Part shown: piece after piece, positions 35,649 to 44,982 of the stretch
Numbering within the stretch: the stretch's first letter is position 1
How the letters are laid out: each line of letters opens with the position of its first letter
Assembly (NCBI GenBank): GCA_049115575.1
Contig: JAGDZU010000001.1
Location: 1 to 64,000 of the forward strand
Reading direction: 5' to 3'
Source of the DNA: JAHEKB01 sp049115575
Lineage (GTDB): Bacteria; Bacteroidota; Bacteroidia; NS11-12g; UBA9320
DNA: 64,000 bases
Made by a program: the position numbers and the translations under genes
Notes under the pieces: generated by a model
Told to the model about the DNA's origin: nothing
Seen by the model: the letters and a program-made list of their open reading frames with translations, nothing else
Database searches by the model: none

Positions 35649-38600
35649 CTATTTGATGATATAGAGTTTCTGTGTTTGCTTTTCTGTACTACCATCTTCA
35701 GCTCTAACTTGGAGTTGATAGAGGTAAACACCTCTTCCAATAGGGTCTCCAAACTGATCTCTACCATCCCAACTGATGTCAGTAGAATGAGCCTCTGCAT
35801 TTGTTACAGAAGTTGAAATTTGTTGAATTACTTCTCCGGTTATACTTAAGATAGTTAGATGTAAATCGAGATTCTGTCCAGATTTATTGTGGTCGAAGTG
35901 AAATGTTGTGAATTCATTGAATGGATTGGGGTAGTTCAATAAATGTTCAATTTGAATTCCTTCTCCTTCACCTACTACAAATTCTGTATAGCCTTCAGAA
36001 GAGTTATTATAAACATCCCATACTTTCACTCTTATGGTATGTCTACCAGGTGAAAGTTCGCTAAAGTTGTAATTAATCGTTCCTGATTGATAAGAATTCA
36101 ACTCTGGTTGGAAGAAATCATTGAGCACAATTAATTGCTCATTCTCCGTTCCCTCATCAAGTATTCCTTCCATTTCACGTCCTATTCCAGAACCCACAGT
36201 ATTAATTCCGTTTTCATCGTAAAGATCTACCAATAGAAGTGGAGTATTTGAGGTCATGCCACCAAATATCCAGCTACGGTCATCTATATAGAGTTCTAAA
36301 GAATCAAACTGTTGATCGTTTTTTAAACTATCAGATGTACCACCTATGATAAGATCCGTATCGAACCCACCTGCGTGATCAACGCCGTCGTCTGCATAAA
36401 AGGATAATTTGCCTTCGCCAAACTGATATGCAATGTCTTTGGGTACCACAAAGCTGAAGCTAAATAAACCATTACTTACAGTTATTTTTCCTTTGTAAAT
36501 AATACTCACTTGAGCATCAAAATCAGCCACATAGCTTTTTGGATCGTTACCTCTAGTTTGAAAAGTAGCAGGTTTGTCATAGATGGTGGGGTAGAGTATA
36601 CCATTGAATCCGTTCATTAGATTATCATCATAATCTCTTATTTCACCTTGTATTGTCACCTTGGATAATGCTGTTATGGTATCGGTGAAAGTGCTAAAGT
36701 TTTGGCCATTTATTTGAGTAGGAACCACCTTGTGAGGCGGGGTGAGCAGTCCCATAGCTGGGTCTGCGAATAACATGAAGCTTCTCTTGTTTATAACCTG
36801 CCCAGTATTGGCTCTGTTTCTTGTGTCTTTGTATACATCTCCCAAAGGTTTGGATTGGTTGTCAATAATATTGAAGATGTTATTGTTCATAATATCCTCA
36901 TTTAAATCGCAGTTGGCTCCTATATATACAACCCTAGTGGTAGCTACCATTCCAATTGCTCCACCATTGGGATTGAATAACATGAGTTCCCCAGGGGATT
37001 TAACGGCTGGATTGTCCACAGCTGCTAATTCACAACTAGCAGTGATATAGAAAGACAGTTGGTCTTCATTGGTCCATTCTGTGATTTGAGGCCTGGTAAC
37101 AACTCTTTCATGAGACATTCCATTTGTGCCACCGTGTCCTACATAATTGAAAACCAAAGTTCCTTGGTTAATGGCCTGGTCTACCGCCGTATTTACATTT
37201 GGATATTTATTACCACTTCCAAAAGACACCTGCTCAAAGGCATCCATCCAAATTTTGTTAATGTTATACCTCGGATTCTGATTACCTATGGTATTGGTCA
37301 ATTGTTCCGAGCATAAGAAATGAATGTTGTTATCTTCATCATCTCCTAAGAAACTGAGCTTGTTCACCCAATTGCCAAAACTTCCTTGGTGGTAATGAAT
37401 AATCTTGTCTACTATAAGTTTAGCCTCAGATGTTGATGATACGGGTAGTCTTCCTACCCCTATATCTAAGCCTTCAAATCGAGGAGCCAGTCCCCAATAT
37501 CCTTCGTCATCATCTAGTATAGCGTAGTAGTCATCTGAGCAATGCGAGGCAGCCGGAACATAAGAATTGAAACTCTGATAGATGGGAACATAATTGGTAT
37601 TGTTCTCTATTCTATTTTTAGGATCGTAGCTAGCGTCTCCAAAGAGTAAGAGGTATTTAAGTGGGACACCACTCATGCCGCGGTCATAAATGAGTTTGGT
37701 GAAGTCTCTTATTGCTGTAACGTCTTGGGAGCCAGAAGAAAACTCATTGTATACATCAAATATATTCACAACTTCAACCACCAAACCAGAATATGTTCTG
37801 TGGAACTGTGCCAATCGTTCAGCATCATCCTTGAAATTGGGATGAGTGATTATGATATATTCCACATCGCTCAAGCCGTGTAGATTTTGAGCTTCCACTT
37901 CTTCTACAAATTGGGGACTAAAACTCTTATTTGGATCGAACAAATGAAAATTGAGCAGCTCTTGGTCCGTGCTGTTCACAACGAATGATTCGGGACTTCC
38001 ATCTGTAAAAGTTTCCTGTAGTACTGGTCTGGTTGGATTGCTTACATCCCAAACCATATGTGATCCTAAATTTTTTATGGAGTATTTAACATTTCCTGTA
38101 AACAGGCCATCCGTTGATCTCATGGACTGTTGATCGCCGAAGACTTCTAGGTTCCTCCACGCTGTAATGTTGAAATAGTCTATCCAAGCTTTAGAGTCAT
38201 TCAATGGCTTGTTAGAATAATCGAATTTCACACTGAGGGTTGGGGAACTTACATTGGCATTGATAATGCTGGTTTTACTTCCCGCTGTGTAGTTGGCGTC
38301 GAATTCACCGGATACTTGGCCATGCACAGAATTTGCTTGAACGCCGTTTACAGTGATGGCAATTACACTAGTTGCTAGGGACCTTGCAGAAGTGACAGAT
38401 TTGAATTTGAGATTTTCAGAAGTGACTAATCCAGGGACATTATATGAAAAATTCTTAATTGTTTGACTACCAGACATTTCATTGCCCCACCACACTCTTC
38501 CTGAATGTATGTGATTGATATCATCCTCTTCATGATGAAAGAAGTAGTTGTAGCGGTCTACTGTTATATCTGGAACTGTAGCTTGGTTTGCGCTCCTGCT

Positions 38601-39485
38601 GCTAATGTTTAAGGTATTCTCATTTCCCCATTGTATGAAATAATATGCTTTGTCCTCGTAATCATTCTTGCTGTAATTGAAATCACCAGAGGTGGTATTA
38701 TAGTTCAATGCATGAGGACCTTGAGCATACCATAGTACATAATCGTCATTATCTAAGATGTCATTTGAGTTTTGATCTACTATATAAAGAGCATTTTGAA
38801 CCAAATCTTCTGCTCTTGGATCGGCTATTACCTCAGGTAACATAACGCCTCCATTGCCATAAATATTAAATGTTGAGAGCCTTAGATCTGTGATGTTAAT
38901 ACTATTAATACTGAAGAAATCTTTATCTATTCGGTAGACACCTGATTGAGTTACACTTATCTTGTACGTATTGCCAGCATCTAGGATGGAGGTATAGGTC
39001 TGGTCCTTTTTGTTCTTATAACCTGTTTGAGTTCTAGGTTTGAATTCTATCAGTATTTCGAATTGATCTAAAACCTGAACTTCACCATTTAATTTTCGCA
39101 ATGGTTTAACGTTTATAATTCCTCGTCTTTTTCGTTCTATGGTGAGCTCGTGAAATTCAATCTCATATTCAGTATTTAGTATGGAACTCAATTCAATCGA
39201 ATTGAAACTCTGCGTTCCTTTGGGTATGATTCTTACCGACTTTATGGATTGCGTACCCAATTCAACTTGAGTGCTATAGATAGGGATGTAAAATCCGTTT
39301 TGAATGGATTCTTGACAAGTTGAACACCAAATTGGCCTCTCAAAATGCAGATAACCAGTCTCTTCTATGGAATTTTCCCCATATTCACTCCAATCTAGCT
39401 GAACCGCAAGTTTTTGTGTGTTTTGAGCGAAAATATTCCCCTGAATCAGGGTTAAAAGAAGTACTAAATAGCTTTTATATGGCAT
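35649..39485 (-). CDS. porU: Type IX secretion sortase PorU (C25 gingipain-like peptidase)
   Basis: Cleaves the C-terminal signal of type IX cargo at the cell surface and attaches the protein to lipopolysaccharide. The 1278-residue protein has a signal peptide (ending IFAQ near 21), an N-terminal beta region, and a C25 peptidase domain (about 540-880) with the catalytic dyad H784 (NYVGHGG) and C818 (TASCEL). A beta-rich part follows, then a C-terminal type A sorting-like domain (LLNYPNPFNEFTTFHF, WDGRDQFGDPIGRGVYLYQL, QKLYIIK). It is divergent from the porP/sprF-like gene by 136 bp. Length and order match known PorU proteins. Confidence 0.94.
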   Translation of the reverse strand: MPYKSYLVLLLTLIQGNIFAQNTQKLAVQLDWSEYGENSIEETGYLHFERPIWCSTCQESIQNGFYIPIYSTQVELGTQSIKSVRIIPKGTQSFNSIELSSILNTEYEIEFHELTIERKRRGIINVKPLRKLNGEVQVLDQFEILIEFKPRTQTGYKNKKDQTYTSILDAGNTYKISVTQSGVYRIDKDFFSINSINITDLRLSTFNIYGNGGVMLPEVIADPRAEDLVQNALYIVDQNSNDILDNDDYVLWYAQGPHALNYNTTSGDFNYSKNDYEDKAYYFIQWGNENTLNISSRSANQATVPDITVDRYNYFFHHEEDDINHIHSGRVWWGNEMSGSQTIKNFSYNVPGLVTSENLKFKSVTSARSLATSVIAITVNGVQANSVHGQVSGEFDANYTAGSKTSIINANVSSPTLSVKFDYSNKPLNDSKAWIDYFNITAWRNLEVFGDQQSMRSTDGLFTGNVKYSIKNLGSHMVWDVSNPTRPVLQETFTDGSPESFVVNSTDQELLNFHLFDPNKSFSPQFVEEVEAQNLHGLSDVEYIIITHPNFKDDAERLAQFHRTYSGLVVEVVNIFDVYNEFSSGSQDVTAIRDFTKLIYDRGMSGVPLKYLLLFGDASYDPKNRIENNTNYVPIYQSFNSYVPAASHCSDDYYAILDDDEGYWGLAPRFEGLDIGVGRLPVSSTSEAKLIVDKIIHYHQGSFGNWVNKLSFLGDDEDNNIHFLCSEQLTNTIGNQNPRYNINKIWMDAFEQVSFGSGNKYPNVNTAVDQAINQGTLVFNYVGHGGTNGMSHERVVTRPQITEWTNEDQLSFYITASCELAAVDNPAVKSPGELMLFNPNGGAIGMVATTRVVYIGANCDLNEDIMNNNIFNIIDNQSKPLGDVYKDTRNRANTGQVINKRSFMLFADPAMGLLTPPHKVVPTQINGQNFSTFTDTITALSKVTIQGEIRDYDDNLMNGFNGILYPTIYDKPATFQTRGNDPKSYVADFDAQVSIIYKGKITVSNGLFSFSFVVPKDIAYQFGEGKLSFYADDGVDHAGGFDTDLIIGGTSDSLKNDQQFDSLELYIDDRSWIFGGMTSNTPLLLVDLYDENGINTVGSGIGREMEGILDEGTENEQLIVLNDFFQPELNSYQSGTINYNFSELSPGRHTIRVKVWDVYNNSSEGYTEFVVGEGEGIQIEHLLNYPNPFNEFTTFHFDHNKSGQNLDLHLTILSITGEVIQQISTSVTNAEAHSTDISWDGRDQFGDPIGRGVYLYQLQVRAEDGSTEKQTQKLYIIK

Positions 39486-39593
39486 TCGGCATTACTTAAC
39501 TGCAAATACAACAATTGTTGTGTCAATTTTATTGCTTTGGGCTAAAAGATGAAACAATAATTACTAAAAATTAACGTATCTTTACAATAATCC

Positions 39594-39601
39594 TATTTTT
39601 G
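39594..39601 (+). promoter_or_regulatory. TAnnTTTG promoter box for the porP/sprF-like gene
   Basis: TATTTTTG, an exact match, ends 20 nt before the ATG at 39622. Confidence 0.5.
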
Positions 39602-39621
39602 TGAATTAAATTTTTTGAAGA

Positions 39622-40617
39622 ATGAGAATTAAGCTTAAAGCAATATCTTTTGTTGTAATCGCACTGCTTGGAGTAAGTGAGTTGAAGGCACAAGATCCTG
39701 AGTTTACGCAGTTTTTTGCTATACCGTTGTACACTAACCCTGCATTTGCGGGTACTGGTGCTTGTGATGGTGGAGGAAGAGCTGTTGTCAACTATCGCCA
39801 GCAATGGCCTAGTCTTCCAGGTACTTTTGTTACCACGGCAGCTAGCTACGATCAGCATTTTGACAAAATTGGCGGTGGTATTGGTTTGGTATTTTTAGAT
39901 GATAGAGCCGGTGAAGGACTTTTAACTTCAACTAGCATTTCAGCTATCTACTCTTACCAATGGAGAGTTACTAAGAATTTTGCAATGCGCTTTGGAATTG
40001 AAGGCTCATACGGGCAGAGAAGCATTGACTGGTCTAGGTTGAGGTTTGAAGATCAGATTGATCCGACTTCAGGTTTCACTCAACAAACTGGTGAAACTTG
40101 GGAAACAGACCAGGTGAGTTTTGCGAATTTCTCAGCAGGGATGTTGGCATATACTTCTAATTTCTATGGGGGTGTAGCGGTTCACAATATTATTGAGCCA
40201 AATCAATCATTTTATGGAAATAAAGAGGCAACCATACCTATGAGATTTACTGGGCATGGTGGGATTGTTGTGCCACTAGACGGAAAAAGGATTCCGGAAA
40301 GCACTATATCTCCAAATGTGCTCTTTATGATGCAAAACAAATTCACTCAAATGAATATTGGATTCTACATGAACAAAGGACCTTTGGTTACTGGATTGTG
40401 GTTTAGACAAACGTTTGGGGAGTATGGAAACTCTGACGCTTTAATAGCTTTGGTAGGTTTCAGAAAAGATAAATTCAAATTTGGTTATAGTTACGATTTA
40501 ACTGTTTCGGGGGCTAAATCAGCTGCTCCAGGGTCTCATGAAGTCTCTGCGGGCATTGAGTGGTGCGCAAGGAAAAGACCCATGAGGTACCGTAAACTCA
40601 GCTGTCCAGATTTTTAA
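39622..40617 (+). CDS. PorP/SprF-family type IX secretion outer-membrane protein
   Basis: A 331-residue outer-membrane barrel with signal peptide (cleavage after ELKA, residue 23) and the family opening QDPEFTQFFAIPLYTNPAFAGTG. Later strands GGGIGLVFLDDRAGEG and FKFGYSYDLTVSGAKS...GSHEVSAGIEW fit the family. Members dock particular cargo with type B sorting domains (for example SprF for the adhesin SprB), so one cargo may be the protein whose end lies at 3-533. The usual cargo gene is not adjacent; instead gldJ follows after 72 bp. Confidence 0.9.
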   Translation: MRIKLKAISFVVIALLGVSELKAQDPEFTQFFAIPLYTNPAFAGTGACDGGGRAVVNYRQQWPSLPGTFVTTAASYDQHFDKIGGGIGLVFLDDRAGEGLLTSTSISAIYSYQWRVTKNFAMRFGIEGSYGQRSIDWSRLRFEDQIDPTSGFTQQTGETWETDQVSFANFSAGMLAYTSNFYGGVAVHNIIEPNQSFYGNKEATIPMRFTGHGGIVVPLDGKRIPESTISPNVLFMMQNKFTQMNIGFYMNKGPLVTGLWFRQTFGEYGNSDALIALVGFRKDKFKFGYSYDLTVSGAKSAAPGSHEVSAGIEWCARKRPMRYRKLSCPDF

Positions 40618-40689
40618 ATGCCCTGCTTTTTCACTATTATTGCACAATATAAAAGATAAAATAAAGTTATATCAATTAGCTTAGAAATT

Positions 40690-42111
40690 ATGAGATTGAA
40701 CAAACTAACTGTAGGAGTGATGGCCCTTTTATTCGTGGTTCCCACTTCTTGTAAGAAAGAACAATCGTCTACTACGGGGTGGAATTACAACGACTCTAAA
40801 TGGGGAGGATTTGAAAAGCACGAATATGCAGGTCAGGAAACTGGTCCTGGTCTAGTGCTAGTCAAAGGTGGAACATTCACAATGGGTTCTTCTGAAAACG
40901 ACGTCCTTTACGAACACGATAACATCGAGAGAAAAGTAACAGTTCCTTCATTCTATATGGATCAAACGGAGGTTACTAATAATCACTACAGAGAATATGT
41001 ATACTGGTTGCAAAGAGTTTATGTGGATTACCCTGAGGTAGCCATAAATGCTTTGCCAGATACATTGGTATGGAGAGATCGTTTGGCTTATAATGAGCCT
41101 TATGTAGAATATTACTACAGACATCCAGCTTATCAGGATTATCCTGTTGTTGGTGTGAACTGGAGACAAGCTACCCAATACGCTGCCTGGAGAACAGATC
41201 GTGTAAACGAAATGATCATGATTAGGGAAGGTATCTTGGAGCCAGATCCAAACCAAATGAACGAAGCTAACTTCAACACAGGAGCTTATTACGTTGCTCA
41301 AGACGATGGATTGAGACAAGGTAATAAGCAAATGAAGAACTACCGTACAAAAAAGGGATCTAGAAGAGTTCGCATGGAAGACGGTATTATGCTTCCAGAT
41401 TACAGGCTGCCAACTGAAGCTGAGTGGGAATACGCTGCACAAGCTAATATTGGAGCTTCAACTCATGAGAACATTAACAATAAAAAGATTTATTCTTGGG
41501 AAGGTTTGACTGTTCGTCACACTGGAGGAAAAGAAAAGAACAGAGGTTTGATTAATGCCAATGTTAAAAGAGGAAAAGGTGACCAAGGTGGTATTGCTAG
41601 TCGTTTGAACGATAAAGGCTTTATTACTGTACCAGTTGGTTCTTACTGGCCAAATGATCACGGTCTATACAATATGAGTGGAAACGTTGCTGAGTGGGTG
41701 ATGGATGTTTATCGTCCTTTATCTTATGAAGATGAGTCCGATTTCAACGCTTTCCGTGGCAACTACTTTGTTAAAAAGAAATTAGACGAAGATGGTGTTG
41801 TAGATTTAAAAGATAGCTTGGGTAGATTGGTTTATGTTCCAGTTACCGAAGAGGAAAACATTGGAAGAAGAAATTACAAAAAAGCTGATAATGTAGGGTA
41901 CTTAGATGAGGTTGACTATATGGACGGGGAACAGGGTTATGAGTATGGAGTTACTACATTAATAGATAATCAAGCTAGAGTTTATAAAGGGGGTTCTTGG
42001 AATGACAGAATCTATTGGGCTTCACCAGGAACTAGAAGATGGTTGGATGAAGAGCAAGCTCTTTCTACTTTAGGATTTAGATGCGCCATGCACCGCGTGG
42101 GAGCACCTTGA
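40690..42111 (+). CDS. gldJ: Gliding motility lipoprotein GldJ (SUMF1-like domain)
   Basis: A 473-residue lipoprotein with signal peptide ending in PTSCKK and one formylglycine-generating-enzyme-like (SUMF1) domain: GPGLVLVKGGTFTMGSSENDVLYEHDN, VTVPSFYMDQTEVTNNHYREYV, PVVGVNWRQATQYAAWRTDRVNE, LPTEAEWEYAA and VYKGGSWNDRIYWASPGTRRW. GldJ and GldK share this domain. The NALPDTLVWRDRLAYNEPYVEYYYRHPAY segment and the place beside porU, as in F. johnsoniae, favour GldJ; gldL and gldM, which follow gldK, are absent. It is needed for type IX secretion and gliding and stabilises GldK (family knowledge). Confidence 0.85.
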   Translation: MRLNKLTVGVMALLFVVPTSCKKEQSSTTGWNYNDSKWGGFEKHEYAGQETGPGLVLVKGGTFTMGSSENDVLYEHDNIERKVTVPSFYMDQTEVTNNHYREYVYWLQRVYVDYPEVAINALPDTLVWRDRLAYNEPYVEYYYRHPAYQDYPVVGVNWRQATQYAAWRTDRVNEMIMIREGILEPDPNQMNEANFNTGAYYVAQDDGLRQGNKQMKNYRTKKGSRRVRMEDGIMLPDYRLPTEAEWEYAAQANIGASTHENINNKKIYSWEGLTVRHTGGKEKNRGLINANVKRGKGDQGGIASRLNDKGFITVPVGSYWPNDHGLYNMSGNVAEWVMDVYRPLSYEDESDFNAFRGNYFVKKKLDEDGVVDLKDSLGRLVYVPVTEEENIGRRNYKKADNVGYLDEVDYMDGEQGYEYGVTTLIDNQARVYKGGSWNDRIYWASPGTRRWLDEEQALSTLGFRCAMHRVGAP

Positions 42112-42127
42112 TAAACAAAGATTTAAA

Positions 42128-42158
42128 AAAAAAAGCCAGCTTAAAGCTGGCTTTTTTT
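42128..42158. terminator. Bidirectional terminator between gldJ and the bacilliredoxin gene
   Basis: A 13-bp perfect stem AAAAAAAGCCAGC/GCTGGCTTTTTTT with a 5-nt loop, flanked by A- and T-runs, serving both convergent genes. Confidence 0.9.
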
Positions 42159-42176
42159 GTGTGTATTTCTGAATTC

Positions 42177-42590
42177 TTAACAGAAAGTTTTGTAAGCTTC
42201 TTTAAGGTGATTGCTAATCATTTCAGCAGATCTTCCTTCAATATGATGACGTTCAACAAAATGAACTAAATCACCATCCTTAAAAATAGCAATGCTAGGA
42301 GATGAAGGAGGGTAAGGTAAGAGATACTCTCTAGCTTTAGCTGTTGCGTCTGAATCTTGACCTGCAAATACAGTATATAAATGATCTGGTTTACTTTCTC
42401 CTGTTAATGAAGATAAGACACCAGGTCTAGCGCTACCTGCGGCACAGCCACAGACACTATTTACAACAAGAACAGCAGTTCCGCTCATATTGTCAAAAGC
42501 TTTTGAAACCGATTCTTGGTCTTTCAATTCACTGAAACCATTGTTGGTTAATTCAGCCCTCATAGGGCTTACTAATTCTTCTGGATACAT
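42177..42590 (-). CDS. BrxA/BrxB family bacilliredoxin
   Basis: A 137-residue thioredoxin-fold protein of the YphP/YqiW family. The active-site motif is Cys-Gly-Cys in VNSVCGCAAGSARPG, and the family opening (YPEELVSPMRAELTNNGFSEL) and later FAGQDSDATAKAREYL and PSSPSIAIFKDGDLVHFVERHHIEGR are clear. Such proteins remove bacillithiol from S-bacillithiolated proteins, which suggests the cell makes bacillithiol; no bsh gene is in the window. It is divergent from ahcY over 87 bp that hold a TTGCA-AATA-TGCAA inverted repeat. Confidence 0.9.
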   Translation of the reverse strand: MYPEELVSPMRAELTNNGFSELKDQESVSKAFDNMSGTAVLVVNSVCGCAAGSARPGVLSSLTGESKPDHLYTVFAGQDSDATAKAREYLLPYPPSSPSIAIFKDGDLVHFVERHHIEGRSAEMISNHLKEAYKTFC

Positions 42591-42651
42591 CTTAATAAAT
42601 ATTTATTGCAAATATGCAACAATATAGAACCTATTAATGTTTAGTAAATAC

Positions 42652-42659
42652 TAATTTTG
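42652..42659 (+). promoter_or_regulatory. TAnnTTTG promoter box for ahcY
   Basis: TAATTTTG, an exact match, ends 18 nt before the ATG at 42678. It overlaps an in-frame TTG at 42657, so that codon cannot be the start. Confidence 0.5.
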
Positions 42660-42677
42660 CAAACTGAAAATTCTACA

Positions 42678-43985
42678 ATGGAAGCACAAACTATGAATTA
42701 TAAAGTTAAAGACATTTCCTTAGCTAATTGGGGAAGGAAAGAAATAGCGTTAGCAGAAGCTGAAATGCCAGGTCTAATGTCTTTGAGAGAAGAGTATGGA
42801 AACAGCAAACCTCTTGCTGGGGCCCGTATTGCAGGATGTCTGCACATGACAATCCAAACAGCAGTTCTTATTGAAACCTTAACTGAGCTGGGCGCGGAGG
42901 TTACATGGAGTTCATGTAATATCTTTTCTACTCAAGATCATGCCGCTGCGGCAATTGCTGAAACTGGAGTTCCAGTTTATGCTTGGAAAGGAATGAACGA
43001 AGAGGAATTTGACTGGTGTATAGAGCAAACTCTTTTCGCATTTGAGGGTGGAAAGCCTTTGAACATGATTTTAGATGACGGAGGTGATCTTACCAATATG
43101 GTGTTAGATAGATATCCAGAATTAGTAAAAGATATCCGAGGGATCTCTGAAGAGACCACAACGGGTGTGTTGAGACTATATGATAGAACCAAGGCTGGGA
43201 AATTGCCTTTGCCAGCAATTAATGTGAATGATTCAGTAACCAAGTCAAAATTTGATAACAAATACGGATGTAAAGAAAGCGCTGTAGATGCTATTAGACG
43301 TGCTACAGATATTATGATAGCTGGTAAAGTTGCAGTTGTTGCTGGATATGGAGATGTAGGAAAAGGAACTGCTGCTTCATTAAGAGGTGCAGGAGCTAGA
43401 GTAATTGTTACTGAAATTGATCCTATATGCGCGTTACAAGCTGCCATGGACGGCTTTGAAGTAAAGCCAATGGAGAAAGCGATACCGAGAGCTCAGATTG
43501 TAGTTACCGCAACTGGTAACAAAGACATTATAACTTCTACTCATTTTAAGAGTATGAAAGACAAAACCATAGTTTGTAACATTGGCCATTTTGACAATGA
43601 AATAGACATGGCTTGGATAGAAAGCAATCATGGTGATTCTAAATATACTGTTAAACCACAGGTTGATGTCTATAATGTAGATGGAAATGAAATCATTGTA
43701 TTGGCTGAGGGTAGATTGGTTAACTTAGGATGTGCTACAGGCCATCCGAGTTTTGTGATGAGCAACTCTTTCACCAATCAAACTTTAGCTCAACTTGAAC
43801 TTTGGACTAACGCTGATAAGTACGATAATCAAGTTTATGTACTACCGAAGCATTTAGATGAGAAAGTTGCTAGATTGCATTTGGCCAAAATAGGTGTTGA
43901 GTTAGAAACCTTAACGGAAGAGCAATCTACATATATAGGAGTAAAACCTGAAGGTCCTTACAAACCAGAACACTACAGATACTAG
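42678..43985 (+). CDS. ahcY: S-adenosylhomocysteine hydrolase
   Basis: Splits S-adenosylhomocysteine to adenosine and homocysteine, relieving product inhibition of methyltransferases. The 435-residue enzyme has the substrate loop GCLHMTIQTAVLIETL, SSCNIFSTQDHAAAAIA, the NAD-binding GYGDVGKGTAASLRGAGARVIVTEIDP, and the C-terminal HLDEKVARLHLAKIGVELETL with the conserved YKPEHYRY ending that completes the neighbour's NAD site. The start at 42678 is set by the promoter box upstream; ATG at 42693 is a later alternative. It is a single-gene unit followed by its own terminator. Confidence 0.97.
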   Translation: MEAQTMNYKVKDISLANWGRKEIALAEAEMPGLMSLREEYGNSKPLAGARIAGCLHMTIQTAVLIETLTELGAEVTWSSCNIFSTQDHAAAAIAETGVPVYAWKGMNEEEFDWCIEQTLFAFEGGKPLNMILDDGGDLTNMVLDRYPELVKDIRGISEETTTGVLRLYDRTKAGKLPLPAINVNDSVTKSKFDNKYGCKESAVDAIRRATDIMIAGKVAVVAGYGDVGKGTAASLRGAGARVIVTEIDPICALQAAMDGFEVKPMEKAIPRAQIVVTATGNKDIITSTHFKSMKDKTIVCNIGHFDNEIDMAWIESNHGDSKYTVKPQVDVYNVDGNEIIVLAEGRLVNLGCATGHPSFVMSNSFTNQTLAQLELWTNADKYDNQVYVLPKHLDEKVARLHLAKIGVELETLTEEQSTYIGVKPEGPYKPEHYRY

Positions 43986-44005
43986 TATATATTAGCTAAT
44001 TATAG

Positions 44006-44034
44006 AAAGGCTTGCCATTTGGCAGGCCTTTTTT
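44006..44034 (+). terminator. Rho-independent terminator after ahcY
   Basis: An 11-bp stem AAAGGCTTGCC/GGCAGGCCTTT (one T-G pair), loop ATTT and a T-run. The convergent aminotransferase gene ends inside the T-run and may also use it weakly. Confidence 0.85.
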
Positions 44035-44749
44035 ATTTGATTCTTTTAACACCCGTTGTCCCTTGAGATAGGTAAATGGCATCAAAGCTTTCAATTTCGC
44101 TTGCTAGAATCGGTCGTTTAGTGAGTTGAAAGCCATATAAGGGCATCATATATCTCAGACAGGTACCGTTCACATATCCTGAATTCGCTGGTGGAACAAT
44201 CATTTCATCACCTTTTATACAGATGATATTACTGCTTAATTCTTCTATAATTTCCCCATTTGAATTTGTTAGAAGCAGATAATCCAGTTTTTCTTCAACT
44301 TTATGTTTTGCAGCCAAAACATAGAAGGCAGAAGACAATGTTTTAACAGTAAATATGGGATGTGATGGTTTAGCGAGTTCGTAGATGCCAATGCTGCCTG
44401 CCTGTTTGGGGGCTTTCTGCAATTCAGCAAACAAATCAAGTTTGGCAGGAAGCCAAAACTCTGAGTTTGACGTTGCTGTCTCTATTTCGGTTGCGAAGCT
44501 ATTATTAATAGGGGCGTATTTCCCTTCTCCCTCTCGGTAAAAGCTAATTCTAACAACATGGTCTGGATGTTTTTCTGGATTTATTATTTGACTTAACCAT
44601 TCAGGTGTTGGCTCGAAATCAATCTCAAATTCAAATATGCTTATTCCATCTTTTATCCTAAGTAGGTGTTGATCAAGCAATGGAATATGCCCTTTGATAG
44701 TCCTTATAGATTCAAAAAAACCGTCTCCATACTTAAAACCTCTATTCAT
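44033..44749 (-). CDS. Class IV PLP-dependent aminotransferase/lyase, short at the N-terminus
   Basis: A 238-residue fold-type IV PLP enzyme, the family of branched-chain aminotransferase, D-amino acid aminotransferase and 4-amino-4-deoxychorismate lyase (PabC). Seen are NRGFKYGDGFFESIRTIKGHIPLLDQHLLRI, the PLP lysine region KTLSSAFYVLAAKHKVEEKLDYLLLTNSNGEIIEELSSNI with the conserved Glu, and GTCLRYMM. It starts at the motif normally found 15-25 residues into the protein: the usual first strand is absent and an in-frame stop lies 4 codons upstream. The rest is intact, so it may still work. Size and motifs best fit PabC-like lyases, but this is not certain. Confidence 0.82.
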   Translation of the reverse strand: MNRGFKYGDGFFESIRTIKGHIPLLDQHLLRIKDGISIFEFEIDFEPTPEWLSQIINPEKHPDHVVRISFYREGEGKYAPINNSFATEIETATSNSEFWLPAKLDLFAELQKAPKQAGSIGIYELAKPSHPIFTVKTLSSAFYVLAAKHKVEEKLDYLLLTNSNGEIIEELSSNIICIKGDEMIVPPANSGYVNGTCLRYMMPLYGFQLTKRPILASEIESFDAIYLSQGTTGVKRIK

Positions 44750-44956
44750 TAATGCGAATTAAATAAACTGCATTGATAAGAGGGTTTTTATATATGAGAA
44801 AAGTCTAGAAAAGAGAATATATTCTAAAAAGGGGATTATAATCTGATTTATGGAACACGAAGATGTAATGTTGTAGGGTCGTTTGTGTTGTTGTAATGTA
44901 TTGATAAGCAATTAGATAGGCTTTTATTTTTAAATTTTGGCATGCTTAAAGATTTT

Positions 44957-44973
44957 TTGGCACCTGGATTGAA
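44957..44973 (+). promoter_or_regulatory. Sigma-54-like promoter of candidate small RNA 1
   Basis: TTGGCACCTGGATTGAA fits the -24/-12 consensus TTGGCACG-N4-TTGC closely: the -24 element is exact (TTGGCAC), spacing between the key Gs is exactly 12, and TTG of the -12 element is present with A in place of C. No gene follows on this strand before a terminator at 45134-45169. The same arrangement recurs at 47415. Confidence 0.45.
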
Positions 44974-44982
44974 TAAGTATAA

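Noticed and set aside
40690..42111. GldK
   Set aside because: The domain is shared, but gldL and gldM do not follow, and both the porU neighbourhood and the NALPDTLVWRDRLAYNEPY segment fit GldJ better.
42591..42677. SAH or SAM riboswitch before ahcY
   Set aside because: The promoter box lies 18 nt before the ATG, so there is no room for a leader RNA.
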